Positions 1 to 11,790 of a stretch of DNA of 64,000 nt are shown piece after piece. The first letter of the stretch is position 1. Every line of letters starts with the position of its first letter. A program made the translations under genes and the position numbers. A model generated the notes under the pieces. The model did no database searches. It saw only the letters and a list, made by a program, of their open reading frames with translations, and had not been told where the DNA came from. This DNA comes from Varanus komodoensis (lineage: Eukaryota > Chordata > Lepidosauria > Squamata > Varanidae): contig NW_025336481.1 in the NCBI RefSeq assembly GCF_004798865.1, forward strand, positions 32,710,299 to 32,774,298, written 5' to 3'.

Positions 1-1220
1 TTTTCTCACACTGTTGCTTGAAAATATAGAAACAAACTCTAGCGCCCATCCCCAAATAAAAGTACAACAATCGGGGACAATTAAACTGTCTGGGGATTAA
101 GTGCCATGTGAAAGGGAGTAGCAATCCTAACCAATAACACACCTATCAGTAAAATATGGTGGCCACTTGCTGAGCTATCATAAATAGACTCTTGTGTAAT
201 TATTTGATTTGCTTGCATGTTGAAAAGGAAGAGGACTTTGAGTGTTAGATCAAAGGTTACTGCTTTATCTCATACCCAATATTCACAGAAACTGCAACTA
301 TCTTATCAGCAGCCAGGAAATATAAGAACAAGTTTTGGCAACACTGCTGTGAAGATCACAGCATGAGGCTATACATGTGCTTATGAGTCAGGCTACTTCC
401 TTAGTCCCTTTAAGCAGCATTCAGATGTCAAGATACAGAATCTGCTGACTTTGCAGGAATTATTCTTTTGACTGACAAAGTGCAAGGAGGGAAGCTGGGT
501 CAAGATATCGGCTTGGTATCCAAGAAACAACTGGATGCACACACTGGAGAAGCAAATCTAGGCAACCAAAGTCATTAAGATTAATTAGTTTCCTATCTTT
601 ATATTGGAGTTGTGTGAGGCAACCGTAGCATTACAGTTTGCATAAATTCACAAATGACACTCTTATGATGCTAACAAATTTAAGTGCAGCTGAGGACAGG
701 TATAGCATAAAAACATACCCCATTTGTGACATAGGAAAGGCAATCTTCACACCTGAATGGTCAGGAAAGCATGCAGGGAAATCAAAAAGTAGCAGAAGCT
801 GGTCATTCTTGCCCTTTCCCTGCTCACTTGCTTCCTTACTCCCCCAAATGATAGCCATCTTCAAGAGCTCACTAATGAGCAAGGGAAAGGGCCTCCGGGA
901 GCACACGGGGCCAGCTCCTACCCACTGACGACACAGCATGAAGTGACAACACTTCAGAACAAGCATGCAGCTGCTGAGTCCAAAGGGGGCAGTTTCCGTG
1001 CAAAGTTTCCACCACAAGAATGGGAAGGCCTGGATGCTCGATAGCTGAGCCGGCTTGTGGCTTCTATGTATGGAATCAATTTGTGCAGCACTTTATTAAC
1101 AATGGTGTAATGGAATCGCAACTAGCAGCACCAGAAACTGTTTTGGCAGCAGAGAAGCTGATATTCTCTGCCTTTTCTTTGAGCTTAGTGGCTGGAGAGC
1201 AAGTAATTCAGTCTCCCCGC

Positions 1221-1241
1221 CACACACACACACACACACAC
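1221..1241. repeat. CA microsatellite
   Basis: A pure run of about ten CA units inside intron 3. It is short and likely polymorphic. Confidence 0.95.
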
Positions 1242-2639
1242 CCTTCCACTACCATATTTTGCTTGTTGTGATGCAAAGTATTTGGATGGCTTGTCTTGAA
1301 TAGGAAATTTAGACCCACTTTAGCTTTGCAAAAGACCTGCCTTTGGCGGAGATGAAAACCAGTTGGAACTGGCTTCTTGATATGGATCCACACAGCTCAC
1401 TGGACTTGTGGACTCTCCTTGGGTCAAGGCTATGGGAGTGTTATGATAAGTGCCACTATTTATTAAGTGCTGTCAGCTGGTGGTGTGAGCAGCCATAGCA
1501 GTGAGGGAGCAGGCAGGAAGAAATCAAGACTGCTGGTCTTGAATCACATTTGATTTATTGGTGTGCTTGCCTGACAGTTCAGTCGTGAAAGCAGGTTTGC
1601 AGCATGGCTGACGAAAAGTTATGTCTCCTTTTTTTTCTGGCATCAAATCTGTCTTCATCATAGAATGATTTGTAAATGATAAAATATATTGCTCTTTACA
1701 CACAATTCCTCAAGAAGCCAGGGTCATTTATTCCAAATCCTTCTATTTCGGAAATCCTTCAATAGTATGCCTGAGGGCTACACACATGGCCATGTGAGAG
1801 TTCCTTTAAGCAATTCTGCATGGTGGGAAATGCAACATAAAGGCACACAGACTCTACTCCCATAGTTTATTCCTTTCTAGCAGCTGGAGTTACTTATATT
1901 AAAGGATACAATAAAATGTATGTATTCGTCTATTGTGAGAAAAGTCCATCTAATGTACTCCAAGAAATACATTTAGAATTGCTGTTCTGAAATGCAAAAT
2001 AATCAACTCTTATTTTTGTACCTTTTCCTTTCAATAAAGCATAAATGAGGAAGTGGAATGGCTTGCTATTTTAATCTCTATTTTTAATTAACTTTAAATT
2101 TGTTAAAGTAGAATCAATCACCTAGAACTAACTGACCTAAAAAAATAAGATTTTAAAACATTTTAAAACTGCAGTTGGAATAGCTGGATTACAACCTGGA
2201 AATTTACTTGCAATAAAACAATACAAACCAAGATAAATATGTCTACTTAGGGACTCACAGGATTTAAATACATAAGTAATCCCAAACTTTTGAGCATGCA
2301 AATCCCATTATCTCCTGTAAGACTCATTAAACTCCTTATTAAGTCTCTATTCCTTCTCCCTCCAGGATATATTGCTTCCAAAACATGTCAGCAATCAAGT
2401 AACAAACGGGCAAAATCCACCAAGAACACCATCATTTAATGTTGTTTTTTAAAACCTTTCTAAATATTAAGACTTTAGCTTCATGCAATCTTTTGTGATC
2501 CTGCAAGATAAATTCTGGGTTGCTCTCATACATTTTCACTGCAACTGAAAAGAACAAGATGATCTGGGGATTTGATCCCATCAGGATGCTGGCAACACCC
2601 AGCTATAACTTTCCTTTCAGGAAGTCCTATGTATACTCT

Positions 2640-3007
2640 ACAAAACTAGGTGGAATATCAAACACCCTAGAAGGCAGAATGAAGATCCAAGATGATCTTG
2701 AGAAACCTGAATGCTGAAAGCAACAGAATGAGAGTCAGTAAGGACATGTCCCAAGTCCTCTACCTAGGAAAAAGAAACAAAATGTATCAATACAACATGG
2801 GGAATACTTGGCTCAACAGAACTGAAAAAGAAAGAGCTCTCGGAGTAATTGTGGACAATGGCAAACACTATTTTGGGATGCATTAACAGAAGTATTACTC
2901 CCAAATCATGAGATGTAGTAATTCCCATATACTAGTCAGACCCCATATAGAATATGGTGTCCAGTTCTGGGCACCAAGATTTAAGAAAGCTGCAGAAAAA
3001 TTAGAAA
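2640..3007 (+). mobile_element. CR1 LINE fragment, reverse transcriptase C-terminal part
   Basis: Translated in two frames the stretch gives KLGGISNTLEGRMKIQDDLEKPE, then ESNRMRVSKDMSQVLYLGKR and TEKERALGVIVDN, and at the nucleotide level the stretch corresponding to VRPHIEYGVQFWAPRFKKAA. These match the part of CR1-type reverse transcriptases that follows the catalytic core (KLGG...DLDRL...CKVLHLG...EKDLGVIVD...VRPHLEYCVQFWAP). A frameshift lies near 2,700 and a deletion removes the QCAVAKKAN segment. It is truncated on both sides and old. CR1 is the dominant LINE of sauropsids. Confidence 0.8.
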
Positions 3008-4027
3008 TAATAATATACACAGCTATAAATATTGTGTTATTTTTTACTTGATGAGATATATTATCCTTTTCTACAATATTCTCAAGTAAACATTCTTAGC
3101 GTTAGGGCAGCACAAGCACTGTTCTTGTAGTTATGATGGTGCTGTGATAATTTGGATAATTTAGATTATCTTCTCTTGTCCAACCAATGGAATGCTGCAC
3201 TGGGTTAACTGACATGAGGTTGTGCCTAGTTATGGTTTGGGTATACATGACTCAGCATGTCTATTTAATAAGGGTTTATCTGAATCAATGAACTATTGGA
3301 GTTGTAATACAACTACTGTTTCTCTTACACATATGTTTTAGCAATGCTCAATCAATGAATTTTATTGTGTGGGGTTTATTTTGTCTTCATTTTCTTCCAT
3401 AGGCCATTCCATTAATCTGCTCCAATTTGTTTAAAGTATACATAGAAAATGAGAAGGAACCCACAATAATAAAGGTCATAATGTAGTTTGACAACTATAT
3501 TTTAACCACTTTATGTTGTTTTTGCAATTTTATTTTGATGGCTTCATTGTTTGACATCAAGTTCACTTGCCTATGAGCATTCAGGTTTTTTTCTTTTAGA
3601 TAGATGAATATGCTTCTAGAGGGTCCAGTGAGACAACTTTTCCAGATCGCCTTCTTTCATTGAAAAGTCTCCTCCACCCCCTGGTCATGAAAAACTGGTT
3701 TCAAATAGCAATGATTTTGAAAAATGATACTAAACAGGAGTTCCTGTCACTATTTGAAGGGGAAAGAGTAGATATGTAAAATACATGAACTATTAAAGTA
3801 GATTTTAGACAAATTTGAAGAGGAAGCAAGGGTATATATGTTGAGAGGTGACTAAGGACGAGGGAGGATCTGCTTTTTGCTGTCTTTCTCTTGCAAAATA
3901 AAGATGCATCTTGCAATTGGTATGGCATAATCAATAATAGTCTCTTCCTACTGATGGTCACCTTTGGTCACCTAGAGATGAAAACCAACCGTGATCCAAA
4001 AAAACATTAAGGAAGACACTCAGTCTC

Positions 4028-4480
4028 GTGTGGGAGAGAAGTTAACCACCAACTCAAAAAGAAAAAGATCCCAGCAGTGGCTAGAGATTCCCTACTGAGA
4101 GAGAAAAGGGGAAAGAAACTGCTGAGTACAGACCAAATATGTCATTGTGGGAGGTGTGTTGTCTTCCTGGAATATGTATTCAAGATGTGAGGGGAAAGCA
4201 ACCAAGACTCATCAGACAAAGTGACTCTTCTCCTCTCCTTCCGATTCATGTTGGAATCCACAATATAGTCAGAGGAATTCTTGAATGTTCTCCAAAGACA
4301 GACTACACAGAGGACGTCATCAGGAAATATTTGGTTTCATGGGCCATGGCCTACAAAGGTCATATGAAGGATTTCTTACATTTTGCAGGGACTGGAAGGA
4401 ATGGGTTTGCCAGGAGTATTTCAAATCAGATCAGGAACAATGACATGAGTGCTGAAGGGGGAAAATGACAGTGGAGTTGG
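4028..4480 (+). mobile_element. CR1-type LINE fragment, ORF1 esterase-like domain
   Basis: The open frame from 4139 gives EVCCLPGICIQDVRGKQPRL, then IRQSDSSPLLPIHVGIHNIV, and just upstream another frame gives VARDSLLRE. This is the pattern of the SGNH/esterase-like domain carried in ORF1 of CR1-like LINEs: GDSLLRG, then CCLPGA..RDV..LPRL, then PLLLFHVGTND. The catalytic block I reads ARDS instead of GDS, and HVGTND has become HVGIHN, so it is inactive. It lies downstream of the RT piece on the same strand, the wrong order for one element, so the two are separate insertions. Confidence 0.72.
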
Positions 4481-6261
4481 CCAGTCATTTTTTTAATTTA
4501 CTACACTTTTTAGCCCATCTTATTTCATAATGCAACTCAAGGCAGGGCTGCCCATTTATCTGTGCCAGCAATGCCCAAACTCAAACCTGCTTAGCTTTAA
4601 CAAGGTTGCTGAACTATGTGCCCTCACAGATATTTTTGCATTTTTGAAGAAATATTTGAATGCCAACCATCATTAGCTTGCTTATTTTTCTAAAACTTCA
4701 CACATTCTGACTTCATATGCTCCAGGAAACCATTCTTTTTTATACTCTGGGAATGTTTATTGTATGTTTGGCAAAGCTACAGTATTGAACCCAAATTCAA
4801 ATAATGTTTGAAAGGACAAATTCACCAATGTTTCAGCAAGAACATTCTTTCAGCAAGAAAAGCAGATACTATCACTGCTAGCTGCTACTGTCTTTGGATT
4901 GGTTATTAATTACCAACACATAAGACACATTTTGCCCTTTTCTCTTCTGCTTGTACAAACAATAAATAACACAGAGTCAAACAAAAGCAATACTTTTCTC
5001 CCCTGTGTGAAAATCCAAAGATGTACTCCTGCTGCACAGGTTGTTTTTCTAATACAAATGCTGTCTATTAATTGTGCATGAACATACACTGGAAAGACTT
5101 AAATCAATATTTACTGTTCAACATTGCTTTCCAACCAAGTATAGTCTCTTAAACTGTCTTATGATATATTACTAGTATATTTGACTGCTCCCTCATAGTG
5201 GTTCACACTGATGTGCTCACTGTCTTTCAGTGCATTATATCTGGGAGTCTAAAACTCTACGACTGAATAATCTTATCTACTAAACTGAAAAAAGGATTTA
5301 GAAATCATAAATGTATGCAGTAAATCAGAGGCAGGAAAAATATAACCCATTTTTAAAGCAAGGTGAACAAAGAAACACAGATAGATGGAAATGTAATAGC
5401 TTATCTAAATTTGCTGTTGGAAATATAAAACCTCAGCTCATTAAACAATAAAGGTTTCCTCTACATGAGGCTATTTTGCAAGCACAGGCTTTTTATTTCC
5501 TCACTAAGTTGTTTCCTCATGTTATCGGAAGTTGTTTGCAGCTGCACCCATTTCCTATTTCACTTCTCTCAGTCTTCAGATCACCTACCACAGTTGACCT
5601 GAAGGGTCAGAAGAGTGGTAAGATGATAGCGGAATTAAGCTTGCAAGAGTAGATCTACTGTTGGCTTCCTACATTTTATGACTTAGTACTCTAAGGATGA
5701 ACAGATGCTAGTAAATCTTGTTGGGAGAATTCTCCACTGTCATTAACAGTAATACAAGTGCTTTGTTTAAAATATTCCTAAGCTCATTCAATACAACAGA
5801 TATAGTTCACTAAGGTACTAAGCATACTTTAAAGAATACTGATAAAATAAAGAGAGTAAGAACACTATTTATTTCTAAATAAGAAGAAAAAGATCAATGG
5901 GAACATACAACATTATGAAACTTTGTCCACATGCGTAGTTTTTGAAACAGACACATAATCAAAACAAGTGAGCTAACGACCAGAATTCTCACCATTTAGC
6001 AATGTAATGAGGCTCACTGAACTAGCAAATGCATAGTTTTGTTGTCTTTTTCTTCAGGTAAAAGAACAAATTTAGACTTAAACAGTGTGGAAGGAAGAAT
6101 CCAAACTGATGAATGACCCACTAACTAACAGTATATGGAGGAAGCAGTGGTTAATACAAATTGTATGCTCACTGCAGAGAAATTTGGATACCCACTTTCC
6201 CACTTGTGGCACTCAAACATCCGACCTTTACCATATGTGGCTCTTCTGTTGAGCAAGTCTG

Positions 6262-6800
6262 ACTGGTCGCCCCTGCAATATACGATGCTGCCTTAAAATT
6301 ATCCAGATCCTGCAGAACAAAGCTGCCGAGATTATTACATGGGATGGGACAATTTGACCATGTTACACATGTGCTTTGTTAACTACACTGGCTCCTAGTC
6401 CTTTGGCTCCTAGTCCTTTTCTGAGCCTAATTTAAAATAGTGGTTTAAACCTTTAAACCAATCTGCACTTTGGAAAGCAGATTCTCAGACAGGCTGCCTT
6501 CTTCCACATGTGTATGCCTGTACTTTGAAATCATTTTCAGTGACCTTGCTTTGAGTAGCCCTTCCCAATGCAGCAGAGCACCTGACCACTAGAAAGAGGG
6601 CTGCTCTGGCAGTGGGAACATGACTGTAGAACAACCTTTGCAACCTGGACCAGACTCTCCATCTTTCTGGTGCTAGGTAAGCATTTCCCTGTTCATCAGG
6701 CTTTTGAAATTAGACACACTTTATTGTCTAGTCCTTGTCTTCTGTGTGTTTTGTTTTGTGTTTAGCAGTTGTTACTGTTTCATATTTATTCTGATTGTTG
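6262..6800 (+). mobile_element. L2/L3-like LINE fragment, 3' part
   Basis: The start reads like the LQxxQNxAAR...GxxxxDHVTPVLxxLHWLPV block found after the RT core in L2/L3-like LINEs: LQILQNKAARIIT, then DHVTHVLC.LHWLLV. A 15-bp unit (GGCTCCTAGTCCTTT) is tandemly doubled at about 6,389-6,419 inside the block. The rest is a degraded C-terminus and a 3' region with TTGT-rich sequence. Several stops are present. The family assignment is by pattern only. Confidence 0.6.
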
Positions 6801-8799
6801 TACTTGTTTTGTGAGCATCTCAGAGAACTTGCTATGGGGAAGCTGAATGTATTTAATAGATAAATAAGCTAGTAGTCTCTTCTCCCCACTCCAAACATGT
6901 ATGTATACCATGTAACTTCTCGCCTGATGAAGCAATCCGGAGAACATCTTGCACATTTTTCTGAACACTAAACTGGTCTAATAAACATATTATGCTGCGT
7001 GGATTAGGCAGTTCTTCAGGCCAAAGCAGCACTCTTTGTTTTTAAATAAAAACAAGTGACTATGCATCTATTACCAGGAAGACAAGGTAGTTGTAAGCTT
7101 CACTGCGAAATGCCCTCCCCAGCATCTGGTAAGTCCTGTTTCTCATCCTGTAAAAAAGCACTGCTGTGTTGCCCCATCTACATTTAAAGAAGATTCAGAG
7201 GCAGCTCCATGGGGAAGTGGGGAGTCAATCAACCATTTTTATCTGTGAATTGCCATGTGCAATAGTTGTGTCCCCAGGTAATTAACAAGGCTTTCCTCCT
7301 CTCCACTTGAATTCAAAAAGCTCATATGGCTGAGCCATTGCAATCTGGGAGGCTTAAATTGCAGCCATTGTCTTCTAATTTCATGTGGTGCTTATGAATG
7401 TTCTCCTTCAAAGAGAAAGGAGACCAAAAGATGCAACTTGTTCTAAATAAAAAAGATGCCCTCAACCCCACCAAAAATAGGATTTGCACACACAACTTTC
7501 TTAATATAGGAGGAAACACTGTAGGAAAGAAATGAAAAACAGCTATTTTGTAAAGAGTGGACATTTTTTAATGCATCATTTCACACGAGCCTTTTTAAAA
7601 CAAATTAATCTAAATGTAGTATTACTGGATGCAAATTACATAGTAGATTCTATGTTCCCTGTTTACAACTTTATCCACAGCTCACTTGAGTCTCTCTTCT
7701 CTGTGTGTATACTTCTGCAAGTGAAAACAGGGGCACTTTAAACTATTTCCCGTTTTTAACCAGATGAAAGCAGGAAAAAAACCCTTTAAAAGATAAATGC
7801 ATATAGAAAGTAAAATGAAGTAAGAGCTTTGTATCTTCATTTTTCTTTTAAAGAGGTTTTTCATTAAACCATAGTTGAACTTTCCAAACTGAAGACAGAT
7901 ATCGGTAAGTAAACTGGAAAAAGATAAGACAAGATGCACCTTTTGATTTTTTTCTAATAGATCTTTGTTAGTAACTTCAAAAGCAGCAGGTAGCTATATA
8001 ATCTAGGATGGCAACTGTCAAACTTGCATGGTATGCGCAGATCAATAATATTTGAAAGCTATGTCTTTTATTGCTACATATTACCAAAAGAAACATGCAA
8101 GCAACCAGTATATCTCCCTACAGGAGGATGGGTGAATGCACAGGACCATCCAACAATGCAGGTACCAATGTAGGGGAAAAAATGGAAGACTGTCTGCACT
8201 GGGAGACCTGATGCAAAATTTAAGCTTAATCCACCAGTTAAATGACAAAGGGAGTAAAAGAAACTGTCTGAAAAGCTAATGAATGGGATAAATCATGCTT
8301 TAAGACAGATGATTCAAGGATAAAACCTATGAAGCAGACAGACAGATAGCTTCTTTCAAGACTGTATGATGACTAAAGTTCTGCAGTTAATCTTAGCTTG
8401 GCTTTCTCCTCATCCTCTGCCCCTCCACAGTTTTATCTTCACTGACAAGATTAAATGCAGGATAGAAAACTGTGGATTTGTATTAGTGAAACAATTTACA
8501 TTTCGTCTGAAAGTTGCTGGTTACAAATATTTATATGATTAATATACATGATATATCATTTTCATTTCAACAGAAATTTCATATACAGGCTACAGTTCTT
8601 GAAACTGTAACAGCTCAGCACTTGCAGAACAAATAAAAAACACCCACATTAAGATGACAAAATGTCCAAATTATCTTTGCAATATGGCCAAATTGTTTCA
8701 AGTTCAAGATTATTCCAAATGATTAACAGAAATGCTGAGATGACCAGCCAATCTGAATATTATATTTATTGCTTGCAAATCGCATTCTAGAGACTCGCT

Positions 8800-8900
8800 T
8801 CAACTACTTTTACCTTTCAATAACCATCTGGGGAGCCTCAGCTATTGGTGGTATAAAGTTTAAATAAAATCATCATCAGCATCATCATCATCATCAACAA
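8800..8900 (+). mobile_element. LINE-type 3' tail ending in an ATC microsatellite
   Basis: The sequence around 8,820-8,870 resembles the shared squamate LINE/SINE tail that reads like GAACCGCCCTGAG..GGGCGGTATAAA, followed by AATAAA-rich bases. It runs directly into an ATC run at 8869-8896. It is too short and diverged for a subfamily name. Confidence 0.4.
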
Positions 8901-9034
8901 CCATGGGGTTTGATGAAACTGCTGACACCACCAGAACAACTCCCACACCAACTACTCAAGATTAGAAACAGATTTCCAGATCTCAAATGGTTGAAACATA
9001 CTATAAAACAAGTGCTAGAAAGATTGCACTCCAT

Positions 9035-9112
9035 CACAGAAGACTAAGCTGCCTTGAGTATCATTTTCTGGTGTAAAGGTGGGCTACACATCCAATAAAG
9101 AAATAAAGGACT
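9035..9112 (+). mobile_element. LINE-type 3' tail
   Basis: AGCTGCCTTGAG is followed about 30 bases later by AAAGGTGGGCTACACATCC and then AATAAAGAAATAAA. This is the widespread tail pattern AAGCTGCCTTGAG...AAAGGTGGGATATAAATC...AATAAATAA at the 3' end of L2/L3-like retroelements. No coding part is attached. Confidence 0.5.
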
Positions 9113-9399
9113 TCTCTGAAGTTACTGAGAACACAGATTGAAATGCTTCCCATTCCAAGCATGTTAGAGAGAAAGAGAATAGCTGAGGCATCAAATTTTT
9201 ATATGCAAGAAGGTTTTGTGTGGAAAACGTTTAAATATGATTCTCCTCTAGGACTCTGAAGTGGTATGGTTCAAGGAAGACCTTATTACATGTTCAGACT
9301 TATTTGCTTATTTATTTACTATTCTTCCCAGCAACTTAAGCTTACTGGGTAGTGAACAACAGCAACAAATAAATTGAACTACAACACAATTCCAAAAAA

Positions 9400-10260
9400 A
9401 AAAAAAGTTAGGCCTGCAATACCCTGGCCGATCCCCATGAGTTAATAAATACCTCAGCAAAGAGGATGGTCTTAACCTTGTGCCAAAAAGTTAGTAAAGA
9501 TGGTGCTAGGAAGACTTCAGTAGACAGATCATTCCATAATTTAGGGGCTACCTTGGAGAAGGCCCTCCTTCCTGTTGCCCGCAGCTGAGTCTCCCCTGGA
9601 GGTCAGAGGACGCCCTAGATCATGAGGATCTGGGCAAATTGTGGTTGGAACAATGATCTATTAAGGCCTTGAGCCACATATTAAAGGTTAAAATTAGCAC
9701 CAGAATTGGTCTTAGAAGCATACAGGCAGGCAATGCAAACTGGCCAAAACAGGAGTTATCTGTATAACACTTTTAAGGGTCCCACTTAGAGACCGATTGC
9801 TACATTTTGCACAACTTGGAGTTTCCAAATTGTCTTGAAGGAAAGCACCACATACAGCACATTGTAGCAATCTATTTCAGAGACTACCAAAGCTTAGATT
9901 ACTGAAGCCAGGCTATCCCTGACCAGACAGGAGTGTAGCTAGGTCACCAGCTGAAGCTGGCAGGAGGAATTCTGTGTCATTGGCCTCAGGTGACAAAGAT
10001 GGATCAAGGCACATTCCCAAGCTATAACCTTGCTCCTTCAAGGGAAGTGCAACTCCGTTGAGAATAGGGTGAGCATCTCCATGCAATCATCAGGGAAACC
10101 ACCCACAAACATTTCAGTTTCTGATTGAGCTTCAGTTCATTAGCCCTTATCCAGTCCATGTTTTAAATCCAGGCACCCCTTTAGCACATCCACAGTCTGA
10201 GCTGCTAAAGATGTAAAGGAGAAACAGAGATGCATATCATCAGTATGAATATCAGATCAA
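9400..10260 (-). mobile_element. L2/L3-like LINE fragment, reverse transcriptase core to C-terminus
   Basis: Read on the minus strand, it gives YADDMHLCFSFTSLAAQTVD at the start, containing the RT catalytic motif YADD. It then shows NGVALPLKEQGYSLG (canonical ..PLKEQVRSLGVLLDPSLS), the LETPSCAKCSNRS block, ITPVLASLHCLPVCF (canonical ITPVLARLHWLPV), and finally the APKLWNDLPxEVxLAPSL..F block at about 9,480-9,560. Many frameshifts and stops make it an old fossil of about 860 bases. It sits only about 165 bases inside intron 3 from the exon 3 donor. The same family occurs at 37.7-38.9 kb. Confidence 0.78.
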
Positions 10261-10426
10261 CTCTGAAGCACAATCCTGACTGCACCCATATACTTCTTGT
10301 ACAGATACAAATTAGAACCACATACTATTCTTCTTCCCATTGCCTGTTTTCATCCCTACTTAAAAAAGCCAGAGAATCAATTCCATCAGTGCGAACATCA
10401 GGAAACAGCATCTGGTATTTACTTAC

Positions 10427-10741
10427 CAGTTTTCGGATTCATGAAGAAGAACCCCTGTGGATTTCCACTTGTAATCTTGTAGGTCAGCTTGTCATTAGAG
10501 CTTGAGTCAGCATCAAAGGCCTCGATTTGAATGACTGACACATCCTTAGGTGAATTTTCCATGACTTCTGGGTAATAAACAGGCTGAGTAGTCTGTGGAG
10601 CATTGTCATTAACATCAAGTACTTCTATGTAGATTTCAACGAAGGAAGATAGAGGAACAACACCCTGATCTGTTGCATACACAGTTACCCAGTAATGTGA
10701 AGTAGTCTCTCGATCAAGCAAATCAACGGTTGAGATACTAC
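10427..10741 (-). CDS. FAT1: FAT1 exon 3: end of cadherin repeat 9 and most of repeat 10
   Basis: This 315-base exon continues exon 2. The acceptor reads GAAACAG before G at 10741 and the donor reads ACTG|GTAAGT after 10427. The first two bases complete the Gly codon left open by exon 2, and the exon again ends with one base of a Gly codon, so it is symmetrical (phase 1-1) and could be skipped without a frameshift. The peptide contains [40 protein letters not shown] and [20 protein letters not shown], nearly identical to human FAT1 after residue 1088. LDRE and DVNDN are the calcium-binding motifs between repeats 9 and 10. The reading ends [13 protein letters not shown], where human has NPQGFFSIHPKTG. 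There is no stop or frameshift. Exon 4 is outside the window. Confidence 0.97.
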
Positions 10742-11629
10742 CTGTTTCAAAACAGGAAGAAAAGGAACAGCGTTATTAGACTATACCACTGACATCAAAA
10801 CAAAAGGTTAAAAAAGTCTTTGCCACAAGTCACAAATAACAAGCATTTTTATTTCACGGGTTTTTATTTTGCATAAAACAAAATGAAGCAACCTCCCAAA
10901 TTGGACACTTCATAATCTCAAATTATAAGTGAACTTGAAGAAGCTGTCAGAGAAACTATAGCGTAATTCAGCCCACTGTGTAGAGAATGTTTAAGAAGAG
11001 AGTAAGACAATCATCATTACATATCAGATCTTTAGAACTGGATATATTAAATGTACTTAATATAGGCTGAGCTAAAATTTCTGACAAAAGTCTTTTACAA
11101 TGAGATTACTGGGGTGTTCCTTTTTCTCACTCCCAGAAAAAGCATCTGTCACCTTTTCCAAATATTCTCCACTTTTTTCCTGACAGTGGCCATTTGCCCC
11201 CTGGCTCTCACACACCATGTGCGGGAGGAATGCTACATGGAACAGAATCATGGTGGCCAGGCTGCAGAACAGCTGCTGTCATGTGGCAGGTATTTTGTTG
11301 TATCTTCCCATGGAAATTTTACACACTGTATATGCCTGGGTTTATGCAGAGTTGTCTGGGCATGTATCATGCAGAATCATGGTAGATGAACTAAATATAG
11401 GATATGAACTTTTCTAGGTTATTCTTCTATAGCAAGTGTTGGCACACCCTAGTGACTCTGTTGCCACTGGAGGAACTGAAAAGTAAAGTATGACAACTCC
11501 TTTCCGTGCTTAACACAGCAGGCACCTGGTTGGCTCTGGACCAGATGTATACATGGTGTATTTGCCCTCTACTGATAACCTTTTTCAATAAGAGAACTGT
11601 TACAAAGACCATGATCACTGTTTCTTTCA

Positions 11630-11790
11630 CTTAAAAATGTAAGAGCATCCATGCTGGATTAGATGAAGGGACTGTCTGGTCTGCCATTTTCTTCACAGTT
11701 GTCAACCAGGGATCCTGGCATGCAGGACATGTGTGCAACAGGGTCTTCCTCCCCAAGTTCCCCTGCCTGTGCCCATGGACTCATATCCAT
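11630..11790 (+). repeat. Common squamate interspersed repeat fragment
   Basis: The segment contains AGAGCATCCATGCTGGATTAGA, then CTGTCTGGTCTGCCATTTTC and CACAGTTGTCAACCAGG. It matches a pattern I recall as abundant in squamate genomes (AAGAGCCCTGCTGGATCAG...CCATCTAGTCCAGCATCCTG..CACAGTGGCCAACCAGATGCC). I do not know the family name with certainty. Confidence 0.5.

Larger units (their letters stand above)
1..10426 (-). other. FAT1: FAT1 intron 3 (5' portion, runs off the left edge)
   Basis: This stretch follows the exon 3 donor and reaches the window edge, so the intron's end is not seen. It is AT-rich and contains CR1 pieces at 2.6-3.0 and 4.0-4.5 kb, an L2/L3-like LINE piece at 6.3-6.8 kb, another at 9.4-10.3 kb, LINE-type 3' tails near 8.8 and 9.1 kb, and a short CA microsatellite at 1.2 kb. 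I see no coding exon. The short open frames have no recognisable domains beyond the LINE pieces. Stretches 1-1200, 1250-2600, 4500-6250 and 6800-8800 hold nothing I can name. Confidence 0.85.

Noticed and set aside
631-1017. Minus-strand open frame of 128 codons
   Set aside because: No recognised domain, no splice or retrogene signs, and a 96-codon frame exists on the opposite strand.
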